From assembly GCF_026011715.1 (NCBI RefSeq), contig NZ_BRVM01000001.1, positions 134,689-198,688 of the forward strand: a stretch of 64,000 nt of DNA, read 5' to 3'. The stretch comes from Cytobacillus sp. NCCP-133 (GTDB lineage: Bacteria; Bacillota; Bacilli; Bacillales; Cytobacillaceae). The number at the start of each line of letters is the position of its first letter. Positions within the stretch are counted from its first letter, which is position 1. Made by a program: the position numbers and the translations under genes. The notes under the pieces were generated by a model that saw only the letters and a program-made list of their open reading frames with translations, was not told the DNA's origin and did no database searches. Of the stretch, positions 10,388 through 19,384 are shown piece by piece.

Positions 10388-11059
10388 CGGTATGTCCAAT
10401 TGATTCTCAATGTGATTAATGCTATGGGCTCTTGCTTTTTTAACTTTTCTAAGTCCAAGCCACCAAAGAAAGATCATAAAAGGAACCATAATATAAAACC
10501 AATGTTCGAGTGAAATTAGGATATAGTCATAAATCCCATGAAGCAGGAAAGGCACAAATAATGAAAGAATTATCCACTTCTTGGTGGATGTTGCTGAGAA
10601 TTTTCCTTTTCCTATATAATAACCCATGATGACGCCAAAAAGAGCGTGGCTAGATACAGGGAGCAGAGCTCTGCCTATTGCATGCTCGACTCCCAATGAG
10701 AGCAGATAAAAAATATTTTCAGCTGTAGCGAAACCAAGTGACACAGAAGCGCCATAAACAATACCGTCGTAGGGCTCATCAAACGTTATATGCTGATAAA
10801 TTGTATAGAACAATATAAACCACTTAAAAAATTCTTCAAGCAGACTTGAAGATAGGAAAGCGTCCAGCAAGCTTGATTGAAGCACACCCTCAGTTTCAAG
10901 AACATATTGGATAAACATGATAGGAAACACAAGCAAAGCACCGAATAAAAAAGTCTTAAATACCATTGAAATAGGCTCTGACTCATATTGATCTTTTAAA
11001 TAAAAATAGCTTAATAGCGCCAACCCAGGGGCGATGCCAGCAGATAATATACCCAGCAT
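10370..11059 (-). CDS. prsW: intramembrane metalloprotease PrsW
   Basis: Site-1 protease of the PrsW family; in B. subtilis it cleaves the anti-sigma factor RsiW, releasing sigma-W under envelope stress. 229 residues with about eight membrane segments. The family motifs are intact: EE at 75-76 (EEFFKW), E114 in ATAENIF, H138 in SSHALFG and H174 in HGIYD. The ATG at 11059 is chosen because GAGGA lies 6 nt before it; a TTG six codons upstream is not preceded by a ribosome site. The sigW-rsiW target is not in this window. Confidence 0.93.
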   Translation of the reverse strand: MLGILSAGIAPGLALLSYFYLKDQYESEPISMVFKTFLFGALLVFPIMFIQYVLETEGVLQSSLLDAFLSSSLLEEFFKWFILFYTIYQHITFDEPYDGIVYGASVSLGFATAENIFYLLSLGVEHAIGRALLPVSSHALFGVIMGYYIGKGKFSATSTKKWIILSLFVPFLLHGIYDYILISLEHWFYIMVPFMIFLWWLGLRKVKKARAHSINHIENQLDIPKTLHS

Positions 11060-11212
11060 GAGCTGTCCTCTTTTCAATTTGTTTTCTTAATCGTATCATG
11101 ATAGAGAAGTAATTTAAATGATTATTCAAATTTTGGAAAAAGAATATCTTTCTATTGGCTGCCGTATTTTAGATTTTTAGAAAGCAAAATCACAATTTTT
11201 TGGGGGATTATT

Positions 11213-12181
11213 ATGGAAAAGAAAAAGATATTAGTTATTCATACCGGCGGAACCATTTCCATGAGCGAGGATGCTTCAACAGGGGCTGTCAAGCCAACAG
11301 ACTACAATCCTTTAACTGAAAAGACAAAGGAGCTTTTATCACTTGCAGAACTACTGATAGAAGAACCTTTTCATCTCCCTTCACCACACATTACTCCGAA
11401 GGAAATGCTAAAACTGAAAGAAATCATTGAAGGGTATATTGCAAAAGAAGATATTTGCGGGGTGGTGATAACGCATGGCACCGATACGCTGGAAGAAACA
11501 GCATATTTTCTAGATATAACTGTTAAAACACACCTGCCAATTGTCGTAACTGGCGCGATGAGGTCCAGCAATGAAATTGGCTCTGATGGTTTGTATAATC
11601 TGATCTCTTCCATCAGGGTGGCAGCATGTGATGAAGCGAAAGACAAAGGGGTCCTTGTAGTCTTGAATGATGAAATCCATACCGCTGAAAATGTTACCAA
11701 GACCCACACAAGCAATGTCTCAACATTCCAAAGCCCGCAATATGGCCCAATCGGTATCGTTACAAAACAAGGAGTCTTATTCCACCATGCACCGACTAAA
11801 AAAGAATATTATCCTATTCTTCATGTAACCAAACGAGTGATCCTTATAAAAGCACACGCCGGAATGGATTCATCGCTGCTCATAGCCATCAGGGATTTGG
11901 ATTTTGATGGAGTAGTCATTGAAGCACTGGGACAAGGCAACCTTCCACCCGCAACGATTCAAGGTATTAAAGCACTAACGGAGAAAAAAATCCCCGTCGT
12001 GCTCGTTTCTAGATGCTTTAATGGAATTGCGCAAGATGTGTATGGTTACGATGGAGGCGGGAAACATCTTAAAGAACTTGGCGTCATCTTTTCCAATGGT
12101 TTAAATGGCCAAAAGGCAAGAATCAAACTTCTTATTGGTCTTGAGAACCAGCAAAATATTGAAGGGATTTTTCAATTGTAA
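11213..12181 (+). CDS. ansA: type I (cytoplasmic) L-asparaginase
   Basis: Hydrolyses L-asparagine to aspartate and ammonia. 322 residues without a signal peptide, so cytoplasmic. Both catalytic threonine motifs are present: HTGGTISM at residues 10-17 and HGTDTLEET near 86. GGGGGA precedes the ATG. It is read divergently from prsW and convergently to ypdA. In B. subtilis ansA is in a different neighbourhood with ansB and ansR, so this is a local difference from that genome. Confidence 0.92.
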   Translation: MEKKKILVIHTGGTISMSEDASTGAVKPTDYNPLTEKTKELLSLAELLIEEPFHLPSPHITPKEMLKLKEIIEGYIAKEDICGVVITHGTDTLEETAYFLDITVKTHLPIVVTGAMRSSNEIGSDGLYNLISSIRVAACDEAKDKGVLVVLNDEIHTAENVTKTHTSNVSTFQSPQYGPIGIVTKQGVLFHHAPTKKEYYPILHVTKRVILIKAHAGMDSSLLIAIRDLDFDGVVIEALGQGNLPPATIQGIKALTEKKIPVVLVSRCFNGIAQDVYGYDGGGKHLKELGVIFSNGLNGQKARIKLLIGLENQQNIEGIFQL

Positions 12182-12201
12182 CCAGGGATATAGATTATGA
12201 A

Positions 12202-12234
12202 GAAAGGCTGAACTCATAGTTCAGCCTTTCTTCA
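12202..12234. terminator. bidirectional terminator between asparaginase and ypdA
   Basis: GAAAGGCTGAAC and GTTCAGCCTTTC form a perfect 12-bp stem with a 5-nt loop. It overlaps the last codons and stop of ypdA and lies 20 nt after the asparaginase stop. Confidence 0.85.
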
Positions 12235-13198
12235 TTTGACTTTCTTTTTCATCAATTGACCGGGCTATTAAACCTCCGTGAAAACGGCCATTCTCGATAA
12301 ATATTTCGTTGGCGTTATTGCCGGCCGCTATCACACCTGCGATAAAAATTCCCGGAATATTCGTTTCCATTGTCTCAGGATTAAAGCTAGGCCGCCCTGT
12401 ATCTCCCTCAATCTGTATTCCCATACTTCTTAAGAAGCCATGATCAGGATGATAGCCTGTCATTGCAAATACAAAATCATTTTTTATCTCTCGAATTTGA
12501 TTTTCTTTCGTGTAAATAAGCTGATCTTGTTTAATCTCCTTCACTTGGGCACCAAATTCCATTTTTATGGTGCCATTCCGGATCAATGCTTCAAACTCCG
12601 GCAATATCCATGGCTTAATGCTTGGAGAATAGTCTGTTCCTCTATATATAACAGTCACTCTCGCACCCGCTTTGACTAATTCTATCGCTGCATCCACACT
12701 GGAATTTTTACCGCCTATAACTGCTACATCTTTGTCAAAGTAAGGATGGGCCTCCTTAAAATAATGGTAAACCTTTGGCAAGTCTTCACCTGGGACATCC
12801 ATATAATTTGGATGATCATAATAACCAGTGGCAATTATGACATATTTCGCAGCATACTCCCCTTTGTCAGTTTGGACTTCGAAAAAATTATCTTGCTTTT
12901 TGCTGATTTTTAGTACTTTTTCAAAAGCATTAATATTAATATCTTTTCGTTTCGCAACTTCTCTGTAATAAGTTAAAGCCTGATTTCTTTTTGGCTTATA
13001 GTTTTCTGTAATAAAAGGCACTCCGCCTATTTCCAGCTTCTCACTGGTACTGAAAAATGTTTGATGTGTTGGATAGTGGTAAATCGCATTTACAATATTT
13101 CCTTTTTCGATTACTAGCGGATCTTTTCCTGTTTCTTGAATGGCAATGGCTGCCGCCAACCCACATGGACCCCCGCCGACGATAATAACGTCAATCAT
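12221..13198 (-). CDS. ypdA: bacillithiol disulfide reductase YpdA (Bdr)
   Basis: Flavoprotein that reduces oxidised bacillithiol with NADPH. 325 residues. The N-terminal FAD fold carries GGGPCGLAAA; its Cys is the residue proposed to be redox-active in this family. The NADPH site shows VIGGKNSSVDAA near 164, and the C-terminal FAD part GIFIAGV near 284. I favour the ATG at 13198. A TTG one codon upstream lies closer to AAGGAG and cannot be excluded. Confidence 0.92.
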   Translation of the reverse strand: MIDVIIVGGGPCGLAAAIAIQETGKDPLVIEKGNIVNAIYHYPTHQTFFSTSEKLEIGGVPFITENYKPKRNQALTYYREVAKRKDININAFEKVLKISKKQDNFFEVQTDKGEYAAKYVIIATGYYDHPNYMDVPGEDLPKVYHYFKEAHPYFDKDVAVIGGKNSSVDAAIELVKAGARVTVIYRGTDYSPSIKPWILPEFEALIRNGTIKMEFGAQVKEIKQDQLIYTKENQIREIKNDFVFAMTGYHPDHGFLRSMGIQIEGDTGRPSFNPETMETNIPGIFIAGVIAAGNNANEIFIENGRFHGGLIARSIDEKESQMKKG

Positions 13199-13242
13199 CA
13201 AGATATTCTCACTCCTTAGGTCAAAAACAAAAATGCACTGTA

Positions 13243-13279
13243 AAAAAATCTCCCATCATTCTATGATAGGAGATTTTTT
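13243..13279 (-). terminator. terminator after gudB
   Basis: AAAAATCTCC-ATCAT and ATGAT-GGAGATTTTT form a long A/T-flanked stem 50 nt after the gudB stop. Confidence 0.85.
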
Positions 13280-13330
13280 ATGATTATTCAAATGGATTAC
13301 TTTTCTGCTAATAGAATGTTTCTTATATTT

Positions 13331-14605
13331 TTAGATCCAGCCGCGGAATCTTGAAGCTTCTGCCATTTTGCGGACCCCGACCATGTAAGCGGACAATCGC
13401 ATATCCACTCTGCGTGTTTGGGCGGTCTGATATATATGATCAAATGATTTGACCATTACCTTTTCCAGCTTTTCTTCCACTTCTTCTTCTGTCCAATAAT
13501 AGCCTTGATTATTTTGAACCCATTCAAAGTAAGAAACTGTAACACCTCCAGCTGACGCCAATACGTCAGGAACAAGCAGGATCCCTCTCTCCGTCAGAAT
13601 TTGTGTCGCTTCAAGAGTAGTTGGTCCATTGGCAGCTTCAACAACAATGCTGGCTCTGATATTATGTGCGTTTTCTTCTGTAATCTGGTTTTCGATTGCT
13701 GCTGGGACAAGTATATCACAGTCAAGTTCAAGCAGCTCTTTATTCGTTATCGTATCATCAAATAGTTTTGTCACCGTGCCAAAGCTGTCGCGGCGATCCA
13801 GAAGGTAATCAATGTCCAGCCCGTTTGGATCATATAAACCGCCATATGCATCCGAAATGCCGACCACCTTGGCACCCGCATCATGCATGAACTTTGACAA
13901 AAAGCTGCCCGCATTTCCAAAACCTTGAACAACAACTCTTGCGCCCTTCAGATCAATGCCCTTTTTCTTGGCTGCTTCATGAATACAAATTGTAACGCCT
14001 CTAGCTGTTGCAGATTCCCTGCCATGGGAACCACCTAATACAAGAGGTTTACCTGTAATGAAGCCAGGAGAGTTAAATTCATCTATTCTGCTGTACTCAT
14101 CCATCATCCATGCCATAATTTGAGAGTTTGTAAAAACGTCCGGAGCGGGGATATCTTTAGTTGGTCCAACAATTTGGCTGATTGCACGTACATACCCTCG
14201 GCTTAACCGCTCTAATTCACCAAAGGACATATCCCTTGGATCACAAACAATCCCGCCTTTTCCCCCTCCATATGGAAGATCGACAATTCCGCATTTTAAA
14301 CTCATCCAAATTGACAGTGCCTTTACTTCCTTTTCCGATACATTCGGATGAAAACGAATACCGCCTTTAGTAGGGCCAACTGCATCATTATGCTGGGCCC
14401 GGTAGCCAGTAAAGATTTTTACAGTTCCGTCATCCATCCGAACAGGAATTTTGACCGTCATCATGCGAATTGGCTCTTTTAAGAGCTCATATACTTCATC
14501 AGGATATCCCAGCTTCTCCAACGCCTTATGTATGACAGTTTGCGTTGATTTCAAAACATCTAATTTTTCAGCTTTATTTGAATCAGTACCTTTCTCGGCT
14601 ACCAT
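13331..14605 (-). CDS. gudB: NAD-specific glutamate dehydrogenase
   Basis: Catabolic oxidative deamination of glutamate to 2-oxoglutarate and ammonia. 424 residues, family length. PYGGGKGGI near 96 carries the substrate-binding lysine, and GFGNAGS near 225 is the NAD-binding turn. The ATG at 14605 follows AGGAGG by 7 nt and matches the usual GudB N-terminus; a start 10 codons upstream would read through the ribosome site. The region around EKEVKALSIWMS is uninterrupted, so the 9-bp duplication that inactivates gudB in B. subtilis 168 is absent and the enzyme should be active. Confidence 0.95.
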   Translation of the reverse strand: MVAEKGTDSNKAEKLDVLKSTQTVIHKALEKLGYPDEVYELLKEPIRMMTVKIPVRMDDGTVKIFTGYRAQHNDAVGPTKGGIRFHPNVSEKEVKALSIWMSLKCGIVDLPYGGGKGGIVCDPRDMSFGELERLSRGYVRAISQIVGPTKDIPAPDVFTNSQIMAWMMDEYSRIDEFNSPGFITGKPLVLGGSHGRESATARGVTICIHEAAKKKGIDLKGARVVVQGFGNAGSFLSKFMHDAGAKVVGISDAYGGLYDPNGLDIDYLLDRRDSFGTVTKLFDDTITNKELLELDCDILVPAAIENQITEENAHNIRASIVVEAANGPTTLEATQILTERGILLVPDVLASAGGVTVSYFEWVQNNQGYYWTEEEVEEKLEKVMVKSFDHIYQTAQTRRVDMRLSAYMVGVRKMAEASRFRGWI

Positions 14606-14657
14606 TTGTAAACCTCCTAGAAAAATCACTTTCAATAGTTGTCCGCTTCCATGGAAT

Positions 14658-14685
14658 AGTATACACTTTTGCTTAATTAATGCAA
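14658..14685 (-). promoter_or_regulatory. candidate sigma-A promoter of gudB
   Basis: TTGCAT at 14680-14685 and TATACT at 14658-14663 are 16 nt apart on the minus strand, about 55 nt upstream of the gudB start. There is one mismatch in the -10 element. Confidence 0.55.
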
Positions 14686-14940
14686 GAATAATACTGCACT
14701 TTTCCGCACTTTTTGATATTTTATTGAAACCGTTGCCAATGTTGATTTTAAAGGGAATTTTCTGTTTATCCTATTCCCTTTTTTCCCTCTTGCACTCAAA
14801 GAAAACCTCCATTTTCAAGCCGGGATTCCCATGGAAAGGAAAGGCAGTTTCACAGATTTAAGAGTTCTTTTACTTATCCTTGTTTTACCCCAATTTCTCA
14901 TGTTTCATGAGTATTTAAAAGAAAAGCATTGTAATAAGAA
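14686..14940. other. gene-free stretch upstream of gudB
   Basis: AT-rich spacer between the gudB promoter and the dispersed repeat. Short open frames occur but lack ribosome sites and recognisable content. I see nothing functional. Confidence 0.4.
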
Positions 14941-14942
14941 AA

Positions 14943-15075
14943 ACGCAAGGCCTTGCCCACCCCCAAAAAGCACAAGACGGGCCTTACAGAAGGGCATTTT
15001 TTGCCTTTTTGGAAGTATCGGCTTGTGACCCGAGGGGGTAGGCTGCTTGCGCTGGACAGTTATCGGCTTTCAAAT
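14943..15075 (+). repeat. dispersed palindromic repeat, family 1, copy A
   Basis: Begins with CGCAAGGCCTTGCCCACC, continues with GCACAAGACGGGCC and GGCTTGTGACC-CGAGGGGGTAGG, and ends with TTGCGCTGGACAGTTATC. Head and tail arms pair (GCAAGGC with GCTTGCGC). It shares order and wording with the copies at 19971, 36865 and 51315. It lies between mecB and gudB and its end abuts the mecB stop. Confidence 0.7.
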
Positions 15076-15077
15076 TT

Positions 15078-15671
15078 TTATACTTTCTTACTCTGTGAAA
15101 AAAACTCAATAAGTTTTTTTACTGCTTCTCCTTTTATGATCAATTTGCCATATTCGTGTAAAAGGTGGGGACTTGTCAATGAAGGATTTCCAAACTCAGC
15201 TAATATTGCAATCGCCCGCTGAATATCCTCACCGGAAATATCATCAGCATGGTAATAATATCTTTCCTTATATGCATATAGACTCCCTGTGTCAATATGA
15301 ACAATGTGAAGCCTTTTAGCCATATCGATGACATCTTCAATGTCCTGAAATTCAAATAAGATATCCTCGGTGCCATCGACCGTTACTTGCATTTCAATAA
15401 ACCCATCCTCTAGGAGCTCTTCATCCAAATGCTCATCCATGGTTACAATCATGACCATACCTTGCGCCTGCATTGAAAAAATTTCTACCGCAACTGAACC
15501 TTGAATATCAACACCAAACTCCTCACTTGCTTCTTCAAGCATCTCATGGAACAGCTGATGCCATTTTAAAGAGTCTTTCCAGACATCTTCCTTTGTAAGT
15601 CCTCGCTCTGTTAAGTCATCTAATGTTAGAAAGATTTTTATCTTATTACTATTTAAACGTTCTAAGCGCAT
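15078..15671 (-). CDS. mecB: MecA-type adaptor protein MecB (YpbH)
   Basis: Adaptor that delivers substrates to the ClpCP protease; in B. subtilis the paralogue MecA targets ComK and YpbH/MecB has related activity. 197 residues beginning MRLERLNSNKIKIFLT, with an N-terminal substrate-binding part (1-80), an acidic linker and a C-terminal ClpC-binding part (from about 105). The ATG at 15671 is chosen because AGGGGG lies 7 nt upstream. It sits between gudB and ypbG as in B. subtilis ypbH. Confidence 0.88.
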   Translation of the reverse strand: MRLERLNSNKIKIFLTLDDLTERGLTKEDVWKDSLKWHQLFHEMLEEASEEFGVDIQGSVAVEIFSMQAQGMVMIVTMDEHLDEELLEDGFIEMQVTVDGTEDILFEFQDIEDVIDMAKRLHIVHIDTGSLYAYKERYYYHADDISGEDIQRAIAILAEFGNPSLTSPHLLHEYGKLIIKGEAVKKLIEFFSQSKKV

Positions 15672-15780
15672 AATAAGCCCCCTGCCCTGAACCAACTCTT
15701 TGATTTAGTGTATGATATTCACAAAAATTTGTGAGTCGTCTTCCTTTTAAATGCGGGCAAAAATACGGCTATTTGCACGG

Positions 15781-16686
15781 CTAAGGTAAGTGCCTTTTTA
15801 TCCATTTTTCCCAGTCTTCCTTTGACCTTCCAGGAATGAATTTCTTATATCTTTCTTTCTCTTCCCCAGGAATGCTCTGAATAGCGAAGCCTCCGACCCC
15901 CACATTTAGGGTCCCATACATTTCAGTCAGCTTCTCTGACAGTGCAAGAGTTTCGGGGACATTTGCCTTCATAGTACAAGAAAAGAATAAAAACTTTGGC
16001 TTTACGATATCGACTACAGTATAAATATCCCCGTCTGCAATGCTTGGCCCCAAATAGACCACTTCAAAGCCATTCCTTCTTAAGTATAAAGTAAAGATCA
16101 AAAGACCCAGTTCATGAGCCTCTTTCGGACCGCAAACCGCAACTGCTTTTGGCAATAGGGAATTATGGGGAAAAGAATGCAGAATCATCCCAATCCTGGA
16201 CCTTAAAATAGATGATGCAAAGTGTTCATGTGCACTTGTCATTTTGCCATCTTCCCAGAGATTTCCAATCTTTACAAGCAATGAGGCTAATATGTCAACT
16301 AACACCTTATCAATGGTAAATATGCTAAACGCCTGGTTAATTAAATCATGTGCCTTGGCCTCATCGAATTGCAGCAGTGATTCCAGCAGTTCAGTTACTA
16401 TGATGCTGCATCTGTCACCTTCCTTTTCAAACTGAAGAGGCTCTGTATTTAATTGATTGTTTTCAAACAGTGAAACTGCCTGGCTAATTGAAAAACCTTG
16501 GTTTACCTTATGCAGCAGCCACTTTAGAATTCTTACGTGCCCTTCTGTATAAAGCCTGTGGCCAGATTCATTTCTCTTAGGTGCAACAATTCGATAGCGC
16601 CTTTCCCATGCCCTTAAAGTGCCTGGCTGAATGCCGAGCATTTTTGATACAGCCTTGATATTATATTTTCCTTCTTCATGTGACAT
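15781..16686 (-). CDS. MerR-family regulator with cobalamin-binding domain (CarH/LitR type)
   Basis: 301 residues in three parts. A MerR helix-turn-helix occupies residues 8-75, with TLRAWERRY at 23-31. A helical cap follows (about 90-175) and then a Rossmann-type B12-binding domain (about 178-300). The cap carries W144-x9-E154-H155, the Wx9EH motif that contacts adenosylcobalamin in CarH photoreceptors. The B12 domain carries E189-x-H191-x-x-G194, with the His that ligates cobalt. Such proteins repress genes in the dark and release DNA on light-driven cobalamin photolysis. GGAGGG sits 6 nt before the ATG at 16686. The gene is an addition relative to B. subtilis between ypbH and ypbG. No carotenoid genes are nearby, so the target is unknown. 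Confidence 0.85.
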   Translation of the reverse strand: MSHEEGKYNIKAVSKMLGIQPGTLRAWERRYRIVAPKRNESGHRLYTEGHVRILKWLLHKVNQGFSISQAVSLFENNQLNTEPLQFEKEGDRCSIIVTELLESLLQFDEAKAHDLINQAFSIFTIDKVLVDILASLLVKIGNLWEDGKMTSAHEHFASSILRSRIGMILHSFPHNSLLPKAVAVCGPKEAHELGLLIFTLYLRRNGFEVVYLGPSIADGDIYTVVDIVKPKFLFFSCTMKANVPETLALSEKLTEMYGTLNVGVGGFAIQSIPGEEKERYKKFIPGRSKEDWEKWIKRHLP

Positions 16687-16769
16687 GCTCAGCCCTCCAT
16701 TCACTAATAATTATAGAAGTTAGCTATATATGTGCAAATTTTGACATGGTTTTGAATAGCCTTCATGAA

Positions 16770-17540
16770 TTAACCAAACTTTATTGTGATGAAATGGGTT
16801 TCAGCTTTAGCACCAAGCCGAAGTGGCACACCAGTTGTTCCGTAGCCATTGCTGATTAAGATGGTTGTTTGCGGCAAGACCTTAACCCGTCCCTTTTCAT
16901 AAGGGCTGTACCCTAATATATGGATTTGCCCGCCATGCGTGTGCCCGCTCAGCACCAGGTGAATATTATGTTCTTTTTCTATCTCATTTACGATTCTGGG
17001 ATCATGGCTTACCAGCACACGGAAGCCGCTTAAACCTGCATCTGAGAGGGCGAGATCCAGCCTATCCCTATCTTTGCTAAGATCATCTGTTCCCATTAGA
17101 ACAAACTTATCACCCACTGGTGACTCAAAGGATAAAGCTGTGTTATCCAGAATTTTTACACCACACTCCACAAGCAGTGCATCAAGCTCATGATAATCCA
17201 CTTCGTAATCATTATTTCCCCAAACAAAATATACCGGTGCTGCTTTCATTAGCAGCAAGACATTTTTCTTAACTTTTTCAAAAGAGACTCCCTTTTCCAG
17301 CAAATCTCCGCCGATAATGACCATATCAGGTTTTTTCTCTTTGACTTCATCAATCATCTTTTCGGAAATAAGCCGCCTATGAATATCCGAAATAAAAAAA
17401 AGCTTTACTTCTCCGAAGCTATCCGGGAATTCGGAGAAAGAAAGCTCTTTATATAAAACTCTGTCCGCGAAAGCCTCCATATACATGTATATCAATAATC
17501 CTGCACCGCCGATGAAAAATAAAGCAATTAAATAAACCAT
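16770..17540 (-). CDS. ypbG: calcineurin-like metallophosphoesterase YpbG
   Basis: 256 residues with an N-terminal membrane anchor (about 3-20) and a complete calcineurin-type metal centre: SDIHRR near 52, GGDLLEKG near 77, GNNDYE near 107, SHDPR near 175 and SGHTHGGQ near 195. The anchor suggests a membrane-tethered enzyme. The substrate is unknown. It follows a small membrane protein gene by 24 nt. Confidence 0.88.
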   Translation of the reverse strand: MVYLIALFFIGGAGLLIYMYMEAFADRVLYKELSFSEFPDSFGEVKLFFISDIHRRLISEKMIDEVKEKKPDMVIIGGDLLEKGVSFEKVKKNVLLLMKAAPVYFVWGNNDYEVDYHELDALLVECGVKILDNTALSFESPVGDKFVLMGTDDLSKDRDRLDLALSDAGLSGFRVLVSHDPRIVNEIEKEHNIHLVLSGHTHGGQIHILGYSPYEKGRVKVLPQTTILISNGYGTTGVPLRLGAKAETHFITIKFG

Positions 17541-17564
17541 AATTCCTCCTGCGTTAAATCTTCT

Positions 17565-17960
17565 TTATTTATAATCCTCAGCAAAATTCAATTTCTTGAA
17601 ATCTAAAGAAATAATACCATAGATTACCGAGAAAAAGAAAAGCCCAATCGTTTCCCATATTGAAATGGATGACAAAATAAAAAAGCTTATAATAATTGTT
17701 AAACTAATCAAAAGTTCAGGGAGCTGTGTTTTATTATTTTTTATTAGCGAGATTGTTAATTCAATACCCCTTCTGATCAGTTCAGCGTTTGCCAGAAAAG
17801 AAATAATAAAAAATACCATACCCAAGAAAAAACCGCCCGGTTCCAATACGAAGATGACAATCATATCTGATAAGCTCATCGGGACCGATAAAGGAAAAAC
17901 CTTTATAAATAAAAAACCGCTTATTAAGCCAGTCAATAGCTTCAACACCTGATAATACAC
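17565..17960 (-). CDS. unknown membrane protein
   Basis: A 131-residue protein with about four hydrophobic segments (roughly 3-20, 28-52, 82-98, 102-118) and a lysine-rich C-terminus. I do not recognise the family. I chose the GTG at 17960 because GGGAGGG lies 6 nt before it; an ATG five codons upstream overlaps that site and has none of its own. It lies between the CBS-ACT gene and ypbG on the same strand and may be cotranscribed with ypbG. Confidence 0.7.
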   Translation of the reverse strand: MYYQVLKLLTGLISGFLFIKVFPLSVPMSLSDMIVIFVLEPGGFFLGMVFFIISFLANAELIRRGIELTISLIKNNKTQLPELLISLTIIISFFILSSISIWETIGLFFFSVIYGIISLDFKKLNFAEDYK

Positions 17961-18019
17961 AAAAATCCCTCCCATACAAATTGTATGAGAAGGAACTGTA
18001 TTGTTGACTATATTCAGGA

Positions 18020-18652
18020 TTAATCTTCTGTAATATCCAAGACACGGAAGCCTGATTTCTCGAGTTTGCTGATAAATTTATTCAGGTTGTTGTTTTTCTC
18101 AACTTTCATTACAATTCTGCGGACCAGTTTATCGGTTTCATCAAATGTAACCAGGGATATAATATGCTCATGGAAATAATGGGCAATTTCTGCCAATCTA
18201 GCAATCCGGCCTTCTGATTCTACAGATGTAAAGGCAATTCTAACACCTGAACGATTTGTGCCAAAAGCAGACTGGAATTGGGCAAGTACATCGAAGCGAG
18301 TAACAATTCCCAGGAATTTCCGTTTTTCTCCAAGTACGGCAAGAAGTGGAAAATCCTTCAAAGCCATTAACGTTTTTTCGAAAATTTCATTCCCCTCAAG
18401 AAATTGCTCCTGATGAGCGGCAATTTCTTTCACTAATGTTGCACTCATAAAATCTTCCTTTATTTTTCCTGCTGAAAAGAAGTTCTCATATATAGCATAT
18501 CTGGTGATAATTCCTGCATATTGATCTCCTTCTACTACAGGAAGTCCATCAATTTGATGCTCATCGAGCTTTGCCAGCGCTTCTTTTAAAGTTTCATCCT
18601 GACCAATTGTATAACAAGCGTGATTGGGTATCATGATACTTTTCACAAACAT
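18020..18652 (-). CDS. CBS-pair and ACT-like domain protein
   Basis: 210 residues: two CBS motifs (about 1-65 and 70-128) followed by an ACT-like C-terminal region (about 134-210). The layout resembles AcuB of B. subtilis, though the neighbours are different. CBS pairs usually bind adenine nucleotides, and ACT domains bind amino acids or mediate dimerisation. The start at 18652 is set by GAGGTG 6 nt upstream. The gene is divergent from cotJA. Function unknown. Confidence 0.75.
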   Translation of the reverse strand: MFVKSIMIPNHACYTIGQDETLKEALAKLDEHQIDGLPVVEGDQYAGIITRYAIYENFFSAGKIKEDFMSATLVKEIAAHQEQFLEGNEIFEKTLMALKDFPLLAVLGEKRKFLGIVTRFDVLAQFQSAFGTNRSGVRIAFTSVESEGRIARLAEIAHYFHEHIISLVTFDETDKLVRRIVMKVEKNNNLNKFISKLEKSGFRVLDITED

Positions 18653-18797
18653 TGCCATCACCTCAAAGTAATTAATATGTCCCATTTATAATTACGCCAT
18701 CTTTTGTGATATCCCCTTTTTTTCTATTATAAAACAAACATGAATTCCTAATAACACTCATAAAATTGAATGACGCACAATTAAGGAGGGATTAAAT

Positions 18798-19028
18798 ATG
18801 AACACGCTCCGTAAAACCTGGCACCCTTACGTAAGCCCTTTTGATCCATGCAAACCAATAACTGTGAAAAGCTATTCAACTCCTCCAAATCTTTATATGG
18901 GCTTTCAGCCGCCAGGCCTTGAACAATTCACACCTATGCAAGCTTTACGGGCAGGCACCTTATGGAAAGCTTTTTACGATCCCTGGTACAGTCCTTATGA
19001 AAAGGCTAGAGAGGGGCAGCAGCCATGA
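18798..19028 (+). CDS. cotJA: spore coat protein CotJA
   Basis: First gene of the cotJ operon for inner spore coat polypeptides. 76 residues, rich in Pro, Tyr and Trp, with PYVSPFDPC near the start. AAGGAGG precedes the ATG. CATAAAAT at 18759-18766 resembles a sigma-E -10 element, which fits the known mother-cell expression, but I see no convincing -35. Confidence 0.9.
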   Translation: MNTLRKTWHPYVSPFDPCKPITVKSYSTPPNLYMGFQPPGLEQFTPMQALRAGTLWKAFYDPWYSPYEKAREGQQP

Positions 19029-19285
19029 AACAAATGCCAGCTGAGTACTACCAGCTTCTCGAGCAGCTTCAGGCAGTCGATTTTGTGTTAGTGGATTTGA
19101 CTCTATATCTTGACACCCACAATAACGATGCAGACGCCATAAAGCAATTCAACCACTTTGCAAAAGAACGGAAAAAGCTGAGAAATACAATTGAAAGCAA
19201 ATATGGGCCTTTAATGCAATTCGGCCACAGCTATTCAGGCCAGCCTTGGAATTGGGACGATGCTCCATGGCCATGGCAAGTTTAA
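19025..19285 (+). CDS. cotJB: spore coat protein CotJB
   Basis: 86-residue coat protein ending in a Trp/Pro-rich tail (PWNWDDAPWPW). Its ATG overlaps the cotJA stop by 4 nt, so the two are coupled. Needed with CotJA for CotJC assembly into the coat in B. subtilis. Confidence 0.92.
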   Translation: MKQMPAEYYQLLEQLQAVDFVLVDLTLYLDTHNNDADAIKQFNHFAKERKKLRNTIESKYGPLMQFGHSYSGQPWNWDDAPWPWQV

Positions 19286-19295
19286 TAATTGACCA

Positions 19296-19317
19296 AGCGC
19301 CTTCAAATGAAGGCGCT
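19296..19317 (+). other. perfect hairpin between cotJB and cotJC
   Basis: AGCGCCTTC and GAAGGCGCT form a 9-bp GC-rich stem with a 4-nt loop, 10 nt after the cotJB stop. No T-run follows, so it is not a classical terminator. It may stabilise or process the cotJ mRNA, or mark a repeat insertion. Confidence 0.55.
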
Positions 19318-19384
19318 GATAACTGATTACGTATTAAAAAGGGTAATAAAGTAAAGCAAAAGTTCAGGGAGGGGTTGAAAAAAG

